A DNA stretch of 64,000 nucleotides from Chaunax sp. Z400 (GCA_037577475.1 CM075185.1:32063374-32127373), one strand, 5' to 3'; positions 14,555-26,997 are shown, counted from the stretch's first letter. A program made the numbers and translations. Notes: generated from the letters alone by a model not told the origin.

Positions 14555-15479
14555 CAGTGGAATGCGCTTGGTCAACATGTAGTGTGTGGAGGCCGTATTA
14601 GCTTTACACTGAGCTAACTGCTAACAGATGGCAGCAGTCTTGTGTCTGCTGCAGAGCCAAGTGGGATTAAATCAGACCAGGACCGACCAGAGGAATCAGA
14701 CCAGTTTTCCATCACAGAGCTCCTTTCTGACACGTCTCTTGATGCACACTGACCTGTTGGGTCTTTTTAAATTCCATGGTATGAACCATGACATCAAAGA
14801 GTCGAGACAAAATATGACAACCTGAGATGCATGTCCTCGTCATGTTGTTACCCGTTTCTGTGGAGAGTTTCTACTTAACCAGAACACAACGGGTCCAAAG
14901 AAAATATTTTCTTTCAGGTTTGGATGCTTAACACATAAAGCTTCAGGGATGTGTTGCAACAACTGGTCTTTACTAAGGCTGTAACTGCTAAGAGGGGTCT
15001 TTAGAATGACTTCACATTGGTTGGACTGACCAAACTTGAGCCTAGTCTTAACTACGGCTAGTCTTAGAGATGCATGTCCATGTTAATACCCACAGCATGT
15101 GTTGCAAGGATACATCAGCCTTTTGTACACAGAGATTGCTGAACACCTCCACAAACACAACCCTTCTCTAAGATGCCTTTATTTGTGCTGACGTTACGCA
15201 AGCAGGAGAAATGGTACCAGAGCCACAACACTTGTCTTAACAGGTTTATCTGAAATCTGTTTTTAAATTACTCAAGTAATTGTTTAAACTGATTAAAAAT
15301 AGTAAAAAAAATATTTTTTTAAAATGTCTAATTTCCAAGATACCAAGCTGAAATATTCAAATGTATTGTTTGTCAACCCAAACAGAGGCGACCTGTGCAG
15401 TCAGAAGAATCTGTGCCAGGGTCAAACAACCCAACACGTCTTTAGGCACCGTTTACTCATGTCGGCTAGCCTGACCCAT
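14552..15479. other. Intron 3; no feature
   Basis: Nothing recognised on either strand. Confidence 0.5.
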
Positions 15480-15620
15480 GTCTCACCCTCCACTACATTT
15501 TGTGGCCATCAGGTCAGTCATTTTTGCTTAAGTAGGGAAAATAATCTTTCTACAAAGTTTCATGGAAATCTGTTGACTAGTTTTTTGCGTAATCCTGCTG
15601 ACAATCAAACCAACCAACCA
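15480..15620 (+). mobile_element. Tail of an interspersed repeat feeding a CCAA/CCAT tract
   Basis: Contains TTTCATGGAAATCTGTTGAC and TAATCCTGCTGACAATCAAACC, the usual words near the 3' end of a widespread teleost repeat. It passes without a break into the tetranucleotide tract at 15605-15965. Confidence 0.45.
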
Positions 15621-15965
15621 ACCATCCAAACAACAAACCAATCATCCAAACAACAAACCAACCATCCAACCATCCATCAATAAAACAAACAAACCGTCCG
15701 TCCGTCCGTCCATCCATCCATCCATCCATCCATCCATCCATCCATCCAACCAACCAACCAACCATCCATCCATCCATCCATCCAACCAACCATCCATCCA
15801 ACCGACAAACCATCCAACCAACCAACCGTCCAACCAACCATCCATCCAACCTACCAAACATTCAACCAACCAACCATCCAACCAACCAACCATCCATCCA
15901 ACCTACCAACCATTCAACCAACCAACCAGCCAACCAACCAACCAACCCCATCCATCCAACCAACC
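15605..15965. repeat. (CCAA)n/(CCAT)n tetranucleotide tract
   Basis: About 360 bp mixing ACCA, ATCC and GTCC units. The minus frames (GWLDGWLV...) are repeat translations. Confidence 0.95.
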
Positions 15966-17877
15966 ATCCAACACAACAGACACAGCTAAAAACACCAAAA
16001 CTCCTCTTTGATGGGAGGAATTGTAGAATGATTGTAATCTTATCTTAGAATGATTCTCAATCTTTCTTGATAAATGATTGAAATGTTTAATCAATAATTA
16101 TCATTTTGTTTGGTTAATGTTCTGTTAGAACATTATGTTGATTGATGAACTGACAGTTACAGGACTACTTCATGCACCATATAAATGCTTATCAACAGCT
16201 GTGTTATCTGTGACCCTTGTGTTCTTTACTAAATGCCACTAGTGATGGTACTAATTAAGAGATATCATCTACACATGTTGTTCTGGACACTTTTTAAATC
16301 ATACTAAATTAGTCTGACAGATACTTTTGTTGGTAGAATTTTACATTTTACATTTTCTCAGAGTCCTCAAAAATGTTTTGACAATTGGAACCAGAGTCTG
16401 ACCCACCTAACCAACCAACAATAGTCAACTCAGCAGTATGCTAAATCTAACTTTTGGCTACTACTAAGAAACCTGACATTTTTTGACACGAACAACCGTA
16501 AGCAGAAACCATGACAGCTCATCTTGTATCCCTGTTAGCATCTAGCACCTTCTTTCTTCTAATTCTAGACACAGCAGCAGACACAGGATGTAAACACGGT
16601 TGTACTACATTTGGCATATAAATCCACTGTTGGTGTAAATGACCATATATAATGGGGTGCAGACAGACAGGGCCCTGCTGACATGTGCTGGTGATAAAAA
16701 TGAAGTGGACGATCACTGATAAACAGATGCAGAGTGTAATTTGAGTTCAGTGACACACATCCACAGCGGGTTGCAGTCTCTTCCCTGGGAGACACTAATG
16801 GACATGCTGGCTGCAGCATACTTTAGCCTGCTAGCTTCCTGTTTCTGAACCGGGAATGAGACTTTCTGAGAATGACTTCTGCAGAGGTTTGAAGTTGTTA
16901 GTGAACATCCTAAATGTAGTGGACACACACAGAAACTACATATTACATAGGTATGAGACACTGTCTGTGCAGGTTTAACACAGCTCTAAAGGCTGCCTGT
17001 CCTGTGTATAGGTGTACATTATGGAAACTTTCTCCTCCTGGTGTTGAACTGTACTGTGCGTCTTGTGATGCGAGATGCATAATAATACCTAAAGACACCG
17101 AGATGTTCAGGCTTTATTTTAGCTCCAGGTGATGTCATGTGCTTCAGAACGTGAACTGATGCTGCCTGAAGCTGCTTATTTGACATGACCCTCTGTATTT
17201 AAAAGATAGCACTGTTATTTCTCAGCTGTCTGCTCCATCTGTGCCATTAGAGGCTGTGTTTTCTGTCAGACTGATAGCCACAGAACAGCTACATCTTTTC
17301 TCCATGCTGCCTCCTTCTGATAAACTAACATGAACAGTCAGACGTGACAGTGCATGTTTGTAAGGGCTTCCATGGATGGGAGCGGCTATGATTCACCTCC
17401 CACACACACACCCACGGATTTCCTTTAAATACCAACTTTTTTTTTTGTTACATCATCATCCCAGCAGCAGACTCTTAACAAAGCCACAACTTACAGACAC
17501 TGAAGCTCTGACTACACTGAGAGTCCCTGTCATTTTCCTCTGTGTGTTTACACAGCTGATAACATGCATTAGCAGGCTTCAATATTAAAGTTCTGAGAGG
17601 GCAGAGAAACAGACACACCATACCGACATGAAAGAACCAACGGCGACAAGGACAAACTCTTTCATCGCTGGTGTCTGAGCCAAGACATTGCTCTTGAATG
17701 CACCACAGAGACTACAGTAAACAGGTCAATGCATGCGTGAGAGGATATAACTTCCCAAATCAGCAGGTGTCAGTAGTCAGTATTCAGCAGTCAAACAGAG
17801 GAAGACAGAGGACTGCAAACAGTAGTTCTGATAAAGCAGCGTTTTCCTACCATCTTCATATCACTCTCACTGAGCCC
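15966..17877. other. Intron 3; no feature
   Basis: Read on both strands; no supported exon or recognised mobile element. Confidence 0.5.
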
Positions 17878-18114
17878 TGAAGGTCCATAATGTTCCACAT
17901 TGAAGACGGAGACGGACGGAGGCCTCTGCACGTCTTCTGCATTCATTGTGAAAAAACTCTCCGTCCTCAAGTGTTGATGTATTTAATGGCCTCACAGACC
18001 ATCATCCAGTACGTCGTTTCCTCCGCCTTTACTTTGTATGTACTAGGTACATTATCACAAACTCCTCCGTCCGTAACCACATTTCTCGTTGACAAAACCT
18101 TTTACTCTTCACTG

Positions 18115-19917
18115 CCCTCCTGTGGCTCAACTTCCTGGGAACCTACATCTCAGAGGACCTCTCCTGGTCCTGGTAACATCGGTGAGTGTAAAAAAGGCCC
18201 AGTAGGGACTGCACTTTCTGAGACTTCTACAGAAGAACAGACTAAAGGAGACACTGCTGGTGACCTTCTACTGTTCCACCATCGAGAGTGTGCTGGGGTA
18301 CTGTATCATTGTGTGGAGAGCACTGCAGAAAAGATCATCGGCTGCTCTCTGCCCTCCCTGGAAGAGATTTCAGGAGAGCCAAAATAATCACCACAGACAG
18401 CTCCCATCAGACAGCTCCCATCAGACAGCTACCATCAGACAGCAACCATCGGACAGTTACCATCGGACAGCTCCCATCAGACAGCTACCATCGGACAGAT
18501 ACCATCAGACAGATACCATCAGACAGATACCATCAGACAGCTCCCATCAGACAGCTAGCATCAGACAGCTCCCATCAGACAGCTAGCATCAGACAGATAC
18601 CATCAGACAGCTCCCATCAGACAGCTCCCATCAGACAGATACCATCAGACAGTTACCATCAGACAGCTCCCATCAGACAGTTACCATCAGACAGTTACCA
18701 TCAGACAGTTACCATCAGATACCATCAGACAGATACCATCAGACAGATACCATCAGACAGATACCATCAGACAGTTACCATCAGACAGATACCATCAGAC
18801 AGTTACCATCAGACAGTTACCATCAGACAGTTACCATCAGACAGTTACCATCAGACAGTTACCATCAGATACCATCAGACAGATACCATCAGACAGATAC
18901 CATCAGACAGTTACCATCAGACAGATACCATCAGACAGTTACCATCAGACAGTTACCATCAGATACCATCAGACAGATACCATCAGACAGATACCATCAG
19001 ACAGTTACCATCAGACAGATACCATCAGACAGCTCCCATCAGACAGATACCATCAGACAGTTACCATCAGACAGCTCCCATCAGACAGATACCATCAGAC
19101 AGTTACCATCAGACAGTTACCATCAGATACCATCAGACAGATACCATCAGACAGATACCATCAGACAGATACCATCAGACAGTTACCATCAGACAGTTAC
19201 CATCAGACAGTTACCATCAGACAGTTACCATCAGACAGATACCATCAGACAGATACCATCAGACAGTTACCATCAGACAGATACCATCAGACAGATACCA
19301 TCAGACAGTTACCATCAGACAGTTACCATCAGACAGATACCATCAGACAGATACCATCAGACAGATACCATCAGACAGCTCCCATCAGACAGATACCATC
19401 AGACAGTTACCATCAGACAGCTCCCATCAGACAGATACCATCAGACAGTTACCATCAGACAGTTACCATCAGATACCATCAGACAGATACCATCAGACAG
19501 ATACCATCAGACAGATACCATCAGACAGATACCATCAGACAGTTACCATCAGACAGTTACCATCAGACAGTTACCATCAGATACCATCAGACAGATACCA
19601 TCCTGGACATAAACTGTTCATTCTGCTGCCCTCTGGAAGGAGGTACAGGAGCATAAAGACATGGACAGTTTCTTTCTCTGGGCCATCAGAACCCTTAATG
19701 TCATCAGATAGACATATATACATACTTTATAAATTCATCATGTGCAATACTTGCTAGGAAACATATTATTTCTATTTTATAGTATTTATTTGTATATTTA
19801 TTGAATGTGTCTTGTCTGTTGTAACTTTTGTCCGTTCAACATGTCAGAAATAGGAATAGCACTCCTAATCTTGTTGTATGTCTTCGTACAATGACAACAA
19901 AGGCGTTCTATTCTATT
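18115..19917 (+). pseudogene. LINE ORF2 C-terminal remnant (L2/Rex-like) split by a minisatellite
   Basis: Upstream of the array, plus-strand pieces in shifting frames read YISEDLSWS, then TIESVLGYCIIVW, then KIIGCSLPSLEEIS. These are the region after the reverse transcriptase in fish LINEs, where a typical element has a block ending in LP-LE. Downstream at 19607-19680 is HPGHKLFILLPSGRRYRSIK, the usual C-terminal block. The 3' end carries ACAATGACAACAAAGGCG and a TTCTATTCTATT tail, typical of this LINE group. Frames are broken and the catalytic reverse transcriptase is missing, so it is a dead, 5'-truncated copy. It lies inside the DNA transposon above. Confidence 0.85.
18395..19607 (+). repeat. 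14-bp minisatellite inside the LINE remnant, about 85 copies
   Basis: Unit ACCATCAGACAGAT with variants ending TT or CTCC, plus a 10-bp short form ACCATCAGAT that recurs at several places. The unit arose from the LINE words ACAGACAGCTCCCATC, since the array starts and ends in that codon context. It has no stop in any of its three frames. Because 3 x 14 = 42, the frame reads as a 14-residue repeat (DSYHQTVTIRQLPS), giving a 489-codon open frame at 18288-19757. That frame is not a gene: its ends are LINE debris. Confidence 0.95.
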
Positions 19918-20021
19918 GATGTCGACATAAAGGTCGTATGGAAGTATGTAGGTGTTGATGGATCGACAGTTTACAGGTGGATGTAACCATTTACATACGC
20001 AGGGGGAGCATAGCTGGGCCT

Positions 20022-20358
20022 GTAGTTGGTCCTCAGTTCAGGGCTGCAGGGCATCAACACTGAAATGTGCTCATGCACAATAATCACATAGCAGGACATG
20101 CATTGTTAACTCTAACACATCATGATACAACTTTTCCTGCTTGACACTAAAGGAAAAGTCTCACAGTTCTCATCTTCCTGACTGATCTACTGTCTGATAG
20201 AACATTACTTACTCTGATTGAAGTTTTCTTGGATGCTCACAGTTTGTCTGTAGTGGGTGACATTCAGTCTCTGCATGCACAGTGAGTGTGTCTCTGTGTT
20301 GTTTGGTCAGTGGAGAAGGGATACCCCAGTCTTGAGGCCTACTACTGCATGTGATAAC
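20022..20358. other. Intron 3; no feature
   Basis: No recognised element. The left boundary of the next transposon is at 20359. Confidence 0.5.
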
Positions 20359-20775
20359 TAGGGGTGTCTGAACGGAACATTTTCGGTACGGGCCTTTCGG
20401 TTGGGTACATACAGTGCGTCTACAGAATGAATGCAGCCAGTGATGAACTTGTTTGTAGCACGGGACACGAATTCTGAGGAACAACTTTAGTGAAGGATCG
20501 GATGTTGTTAGTTCAGTCAGCGCAGCAGGCTGGTTTCCATGGCAACCGCAGACAAAAGGGAGTTTCAAGACCCTCCCTCATCATTTAAGTTTGCTGTGAG
20601 GAACACTTCAGTTTCACATCAACTATTATTATTACAATTTACTTTTTTTAGTTAAGAAAGACACAGCCATAGTCTGTTCAGTTAACCAGTGTTGAATAGA
20701 AATATGCAAAATGAAAAAAAAACAGTTAAATGTTTTCTGTTCCGTTTCCACTGAACAGAAAATGTTACACCCCTG
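20359..20775. mobile_element. Candidate non-autonomous hAT-type element, 417 bp
   Basis: Left end TAGGGGTGTCTGAAC and right end (reverse complement) CAGGGGTGTAACATTTTC share AGGGGTGT. Flanks GTGATAAC (20351-20358) and GTGAAAAC (20776-20783) are an 8-bp duplication with one mismatch. Subterminal GAACGGAAC / TTTCGGTACGG and TCTGTTCCGTTTCC resemble known fish hAT ends. There is no transposase; the minus frame at 20209-20568 crosses the boundary and is spurious. Confidence 0.65.
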
Positions 20776-20783
20776 GTGAAAAC

Positions 20784-21565
20784 AGTTGGACATAGCTTCT
20801 TGTGACTCCAGAGGGAGCTTCATGAATTGTGATAACTTGCTTCAGGTGACATTACTTGAGTCTGTGTCAGCTGGAGCAGAAGACTACAGTTTGAAAATCA
20901 AAAGAATGTTGGGGTGTGACAGAGAGAGAACTGATCTTACCAGACCTCTGGAGCTTCTATATTGCTTTGATGCTAGCGACTGACTCGAGGCTACATTAGC
21001 TATAGCATAACAAAATGGAATCTCAGAATAAATTATCAGTGGTAGAGATGCATTGTGGGTGATGTAGGAGCCAGTGTGAAGATGAAGAGGATAAGTGGAA
21101 TATGAAAGTTGATATCTGTGGCTCTGCTGAAGTGGTTTTTCTAATCCTTTCCTCTGCCAGTTGTCAGTCCAACAATATTGTATGGGAGCAAAGCTGAATC
21201 GGGCATAGGTTTGTCATGGCCATGAGGTTTACCTCTGTATCTGACAAAGTCATACCGTCAAACTGATGTTGGTAATACAAAAGGAAAACTTTTCCCACAG
21301 CTGAAAAAACACCTTCAGCATTGAGGAACTACAGTATGTGTGACTGTGAGAGACAGACAGGAATACCCAAAGAAAAGAACAGTACAAGGAGACAAAAGTC
21401 AAAAAGACAAGAAGAGAGAAATACAGATGGACTGAAAATGGGATGATTCATTTCATCCTCCAGAATCACAGCCCTTAATGGTTTTACACTATAGCACACA
21501 CAGACACACACAGCCTGGTCCATAGGGAGTAAGAGAAGCTAATTAGATCTCACATCTATAATCAA
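20784..21565. other. Intron 3; no feature
   Basis: Nothing recognised. Confidence 0.5.
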
Positions 21566-22183
21566 TGGACTGTACTTTTATAGAACCTTTCTAGTCTGAC
21601 TGACTCAAAGCTTTACAACACCAGCCAGCATTCACCCATTCATACCAACATTCACACCAACATTCACACCAACATTCACACCAACACTCACACCAACATT
21701 CACACCAACATTCACACCAACACTCACACCAACACTCACACCAACACTCACACCAACACTCACACCAACACTCACACCAACACTCACACCAACACTCACA
21801 CCAACACTCACACCAACACTCACACCAACATTCACACCAACATTCACACAAACATTCACACAAACATTCACACAAACATTCACACCAACATTCACACCAA
21901 CATTCACACCAACATTCACACCAACATTCACACCAACACTCACACAAACATTCACACAAACATTCACACAAACATTCACACAAACATTCACACAAACATT
22001 CACACAAACATTCACACCAACATTCACACCAACATTCATACCAACATTCACACAAACACTCAAACACCAGTGGAACAGATACTGGGAGCAACATGTAGAC
22101 ATGTAGACTGAAGGGGCTGGGGATCGAACCACCGACCTTCTGATAAGTGGACGACCGCTCTACCACTGAGCTACCATAATAGA
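21566..22183 (-). mobile_element. tRNA-derived SINE with an expanded internal 12-bp array
   Basis: Reads, on plus, ATGGACTGTACTTTTATAGA, CAGCATTCACCCATTCA, a 12-bp array, then GGGGATCGAACCACCGACC and GACGACCGCTCTACCACTGA. Reversed, the last two are the tRNA-like B box (GGTTCGATCCC) and A box region, so the element lies on the minus strand. The same element at 33270-33680 retains the piece between array and tRNA region. It resembles the AFC-type SINEs of teleosts. Frames through it (Cys-Val-Asn-Val repeats) are not genes. Confidence 0.8.
21630..22075. repeat. 12-bp CACACCAACATT array within the SINE
   Basis: About 36 units of CACACCAACATT, with CACT and ACAAACATT variants arranged in blocks. 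Confidence 0.95.
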
Positions 22184-22220
22184 AAAGAGAGTGAAAGATA
22201 ATGATGCAAGAAGTAACAAA

Positions 22221-22713
<493 letters not shown>

Positions 22714-22787
22714 CTCTGGTCCCAGTTGCCATGTCTGCCACCTTCTGAAAAGCATCCAGAAAAGCTCCAGTCACCACGATGGTCGTC
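22714..22787 (-). CDS. mtss2: MTSS-family I-BAR protein, coding exon 3
   Basis: A 74-nt exon with acceptor GACTCAG|GAC. Its first base completes the Arg codon from exon 2, and it encodes TTIVVTG followed by AFLDAFQKVADMATGTR and one base of Gly. AFLDAFQKVADMAT is a signature block of MTSS-family I-BAR domains. The donor is AGAG|GTACACACAC: the second and later bases of the intron are already part of a roughly 490-nt CA repeat on the transcript strand. The GT and +3 A are present, but the rest of the donor consensus has been replaced by repeat. Confidence 0.9.
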
Positions 22788-23698
22788 CTGAGTCGATGAC
22801 ACAAACCAAACATATTAATATACATTCATATACTAAGTGAAAGCAGAAAACACACAACCATTTAAAACATCCACTGTTTTCTTCGTCTCATTCTCAAACT
22901 CACTGACATAACAAGAAGCTATTAATACAGGAACATCAGCCCAGATGTGTTCAGTCACCGTTGTCGATACCAGGCAACAGATCATTGTTACATGTGTAGC
23001 TATAATCATGCAATAAATGCATTATTGAGCTATGGAGAGTTTGACATTAACATTACTGAATGTGTTCGTTGGTGGGGAGCCGGTGAGGGACTGGGTGAGG
23101 CCATCTGACAAGTACCTTTAAGATTCAGTCACTATTTAGAACAAGAGTCATCTGAGAATAAAAATATCCCACTGACACAACTCAACAATTTTACAACAAA
23201 TCCATCAGTACATGACATATCCTTCAGTCCTCTGGGAGCCTAGTAGTGGAAACTGTATACCATGGAGAAGATGAGCAAACTTCAGAGTGACTTTAAAATC
23301 ATCTTTCCATGGAAAACTCTAATCTGAAATCTAAATAGTAAAACGTAAAACTACTTATCAACTTTAATTTATCTCGGTTACGTTTGGTGAATCTAGAATG
23401 TAGTTTGTGACTTATGCTCCACAGGATAATTAAAATGTATTTATGCATGTTTGCTTCCAGAAGGATTTCTAGTTTCAATGACTTCTCCTAAAGATAGATG
23501 GTGACAAAAAAGTGCAAAGCACAAGGACTTCTGGTCTGGAGGGAGGGCAGGTGAAACCACATGAGAGGCCAGCCGCCCTCAAAGGCCAGAGTTAGTGCAA
23601 CTGGAGACCTTTTGACACACACACATTATCAATGGACCTATTGTCTGCGTGTCTGTTCCATTCCATTACCAACAACCAGGTCTTTGCTTCTATAGCTG
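22788..23698. other. Intron 2; no feature
   Basis: No supported exon or recognised element apart from the intron 2 acceptor at 22788-22789. Confidence 0.5.
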
Positions 23699-23708
23699 CG
23701 CGCACACG

Positions 23709-23768
<60 letters not shown>
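23699..23768. repeat. (AC)n microsatellite with CGCA start
   Basis: CGCGCACACGCACGCAC followed by about 28 AC units. Confidence 0.97.
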
Positions 23769-23770
<2 letters not shown>

Positions 23771-24467
23771 CCTTCCTCACTAGGGTTTACTAGGGAGATC
23801 AGATGACACTGCTGACAATAGTGTGTGGGTCTGTGTGTGTGAGTGTGTGTCTGGCCTCTGTGGAAGTTCTCTTTCAAATTAACACACAAAGCACACACAG
23901 TAACACACAAACACTGTGTGTCTTGATGTGTGCACAGGTGTGTCTCAGTCTGGTTTGTCTGTGAACACATTAAAGTTCAGGTACTGAACTGTTTTAAATC
24001 CAACATGAGACAGCAGGAACATCCTATCTAATCACCCCCACCCCAAACAAGGTTTTATAGTGAAAAACATCACAACAGGACATAAATCAGCTTCATACAA
24101 GCAGTGCTACTGTTACTGTTACTCTACATGGAAGGTTTGGATCACAGGTGAAAAATTTAAAAAAAAAAAAGGTTAGAGAAGTTGTTTCCAAGGACACAGA
24201 TGACACTAATGGAAACATCTGTGCTGATGTGGACAGAACATAACCTCTATCATGCAGAATAACAGCAGAATGACACGAATATCGACATAAAAGTTCCACT
24301 GGACGAGGGTTTACGGCCCCTTTGGCAGGGGCAAAAAAATCCTTTAACGTCTGAGAACGGTGAACAGATGTGGAGCCTAGAATGGAGCTTCATATGTGAA
24401 ATCAACCACAGCTGGTTTACATGGACACTTTTCTTCATTCTGAATGAAGGTTTCATCTCAACTGCTT
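23769..24467. other. Intron 2; no feature
   Basis: GTGTG-rich run at 23820-23850, otherwise nothing recognised. Confidence 0.5.
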
Positions 24468-25722
24468 ACATGAGCTGTGATCTAATAGGATCTGGTGTTT
24501 ACATGAGTTGTGATCTAATAGGATCTGGTGTTTACGTGAGTTGTGATCTAATAGGATCTGGTGTTTACATGAGTTGTGATCTAATAGGATCTGGTGTTTA
24601 CATGAGTTGTGATCTAATAGGATCTGGTGTTTACGTGAGTTGTGATCTAATATGATCTGGTGTTTACGTGAGTTGTGATCTAATAGGATCTGGTGTTTAC
24701 ATGAGTTGTGATCTAATAGGATCTGGTGTTTACATGAGTTGTGATCTAATAGGATCTGGTGTTTACATGAGTTGTGATCTAATAGGATCTGGTGTTTACG
24801 TGAGTTGTGATCTAATATGATCTGGTGTTTACGTGAGTTGTGATCTAATATGATCTGGTGTTTACAAGAGTTTTGATCTAATAGGATCTGGTGTTTACGT
24901 GAGTTGTGATCTAATATGATCTGGTGTTTACGTGAGTTGTGATCTAATATGATCTGGTGTTTACGTGAGTTGTGATCTAATATGATCTGGTGTTTACAAG
25001 AGTTGTGATCGAATATGATCTGGTGTTTACGTGAGTTGTGATCTAATATGATCTGGTGTTTACAAGAGTTTTGATCTAATATGATCTGGTGTTTACAAGA
25101 GTTTTGATCTAATAGGATCTGGTGTTTACGTGAGTTTTGATCTAATATGATCTGGTGTTTACATGAGTTGTGATCTAATAGGATCTGGTGTTTACATGAG
25201 TTGTGATCTAATAGGATCTGGTGTTTACAAGAGTTTTGATCTAATATGATCTGGTGTTTACAAGAGTTTTGATCTAATAGGATCTGGTGTTTACGTGAGT
25301 TGTGATCTAATAGGATCTGGTGTTTACGTGAGTTGTGATCTAATATGATCTGGTGTTTACAAGAGTTTTGATCTAATAGGATCTGGTGTTTACGTGAGTT
25401 GTGATCTAATAGGATCTGGTGTTTACGTGAGTTGTGATCTAATATGATCTGGTGTTTACAAGAGTTTTGATCTAATATGATCTGGTGTTTACATGAGTTG
25501 TGATCTAATATGATCTGGTGTTTACAAGAGTTGTGATCTAATATGATCTGGTGTTTACATGAGTTGTGATCTAATATGATCTGGTGCTTAAATGAGTTGT
25601 GATCTAATAGGGTCTGGTGTTTACATGAGTTGTGATCTAATAGGATCTGGTGTTTACATGAGTTGTGATCTAATAGGATCTGGTGTTTACATGAGTTGTG
25701 ATCTAATATGATCTGGTGTTTT
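24468..25722. repeat. 33-bp minisatellite, about 38 copies
   Basis: Each unit contains GATCTGGTGTTTACATGAG and TTGTGATCTAATAG. Variants are ATGAG, GTGAG or AAGAG after TTTAC, and AGGATC versus ATGATC. Variants recur in blocks of several units, suggesting block-wise duplication. The 33-bp length keeps one frame open (CDLIGSGVYMS). Confidence 0.97.
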
Positions 25723-26935
25723 TAAATGCTCCACCACATTTAATCAGAACAGCTGTGTATCATGTGCAGAAGTGATAGAAGTGACATATGTTTCTCACGT
25801 TTCACCATTAGATGGATGTGGATCATTTGATCGGTGTAATTGTTGCTGTTATTGTGGTGCTTTTAATAAAGCTGCAGCATGATAATAACGTAGACTTACT
25901 CATAGTGGAAGCAATGAAAGAGAGACGGCAGCACAAGAAAAGAAACTCTGCTGTTGTTACTTCTGCTTTAAGGCCTCCATGTTGTAAATACGTCCTGACC
26001 CTGAGCAGTAGACAGAACTCTACCAGTAGATATTCTGTTCCACTGTTTACATGGAACGGTTGTTCTTCTGATGGGTTTAACTAAAGGTTTATACCCCTCT
26101 GTGTGTTTTTATTCTGAATGAGGTGTTTATATGGAGTATTTTCATTCTGATTGAGCTTTTAAACCGATTTTAATCAGAACAAACAGGTCCATGTAAATCC
26201 AATGGAGTCTGACTGTGTGCAGCAGGAGGAATGATGCTTATCAAAGTAAACTGGCCTACTGGGAATCACAGCCATTATACCGATATTACACTGAGGCAGC
26301 TACTGCATCACTGTGTGAGTGAGTGACATTTTCCATAGCCTGTTGTAGTGTGGTGAGGATGAGGATGTGTGGTAAGAAAAAGATGAGGTGTGCAGACGTC
26401 CACCCAGAGCATGCATAAACCCTCGAATGAGAAAGTTAAGGTCATGTGGAACCTAGTGGATCGGTGTGCAAAAAAACACTGAGACAGTAGACTAGGGTGT
26501 TGTGATATTATGATTTGTGATACTGCATCACTCGTCCATGTGTTTCTGTTGTATTTAAAGCCCTGACTCCTAGATAGTAGTGTAGGAGTCTATATTCAGT
26601 CACGTCATATTTCTGTCAACACAAAGACCACAGGGCTGTTCAACAGTAGGTCACCTTACTGCAGAGCCTCTTACAGGTGAAACGTATTCCAACTACAAAA
26701 CAAGACCAGCAGATCTCTACCTCACTTCTTGGGATTACTATGACCTGGATGTGTGAGAATCTACAGACATCACAATATTACAACATACTGAGTTTTACCC
26801 TCTGTATCCTGATGAGTGTCTCTGCCCTCCATCCTCACAAACACACTTTTATTTCAGCTATCTCTGCTGGCCTGTGGAGCCAGTTAGAGAAAATGTGTCT
26901 ACAGTTTAAATGTGTGTGTTTCATTTAGTTGTTAC
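25723..26935. other. Intron 2 near exon 2; no feature
   Basis: Short frames at 25812-26084 and 26677-26928 have no recognisable motif. Confidence 0.5.
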
Positions 26936-26997
26936 CTGAGCTGTGATTGTAGCTTCGCTCCTTTGGTTACAAAGTCTTCCCATGTAGGATAACTGGC
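26936..26997 (-). CDS. mtss2: MTSS-family I-BAR protein, coding exon 2
   Basis: A 62-nt exon with acceptor TTTCAG|GCC and donor CTCAG|GTAAC. It follows the codon-boundary end of exon 1 and encodes ASYPTWEDFVTKGAKLQSQL plus two bases of the next Arg codon. The SYP-WEDF and KLQSQL residues are the conserved first half of I-BAR helix 1 in MTSS1/MTSS2. It ends in phase 2, matching exon 3. The donor is followed by a small CA run (five CA-type dinucleotides) about 17 nt into intron 2. Intron 1 upstream is about 17.5 kb. Confidence 0.9.

Larger units (their letters stand above)
17878..20021 (+). mobile_element. Non-autonomous DNA transposon, interrupted by a LINE
   Basis: Left part 17878-18114 and right part 19918-20021 match the two halves of the intact copy at 60498-60983. 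Shared words include GACGGA, CGTCTTCTGC, CTCCGTCCTCAAGT, CTCACAGACC, then GATGTCGACATAAAGG, AGTATGT and GGGAGCATA. The ends are AAGGTCC and GGGCCT. At the junction, host sequence ending CTTCACTG resumes as GATGTCGAC, just as the intact copy reads TTTTCACTGATGTCGAC. The class is uncertain; short subterminal similarity and no coding capacity suggest a MITE-like element. Confidence 0.8.

Noticed and set aside
18288..19757. 489-codon repeat protein gene
   Set aside because: Starts and ends in LINE remnants; the interior is a 14-bp minisatellite without stops in any frame.
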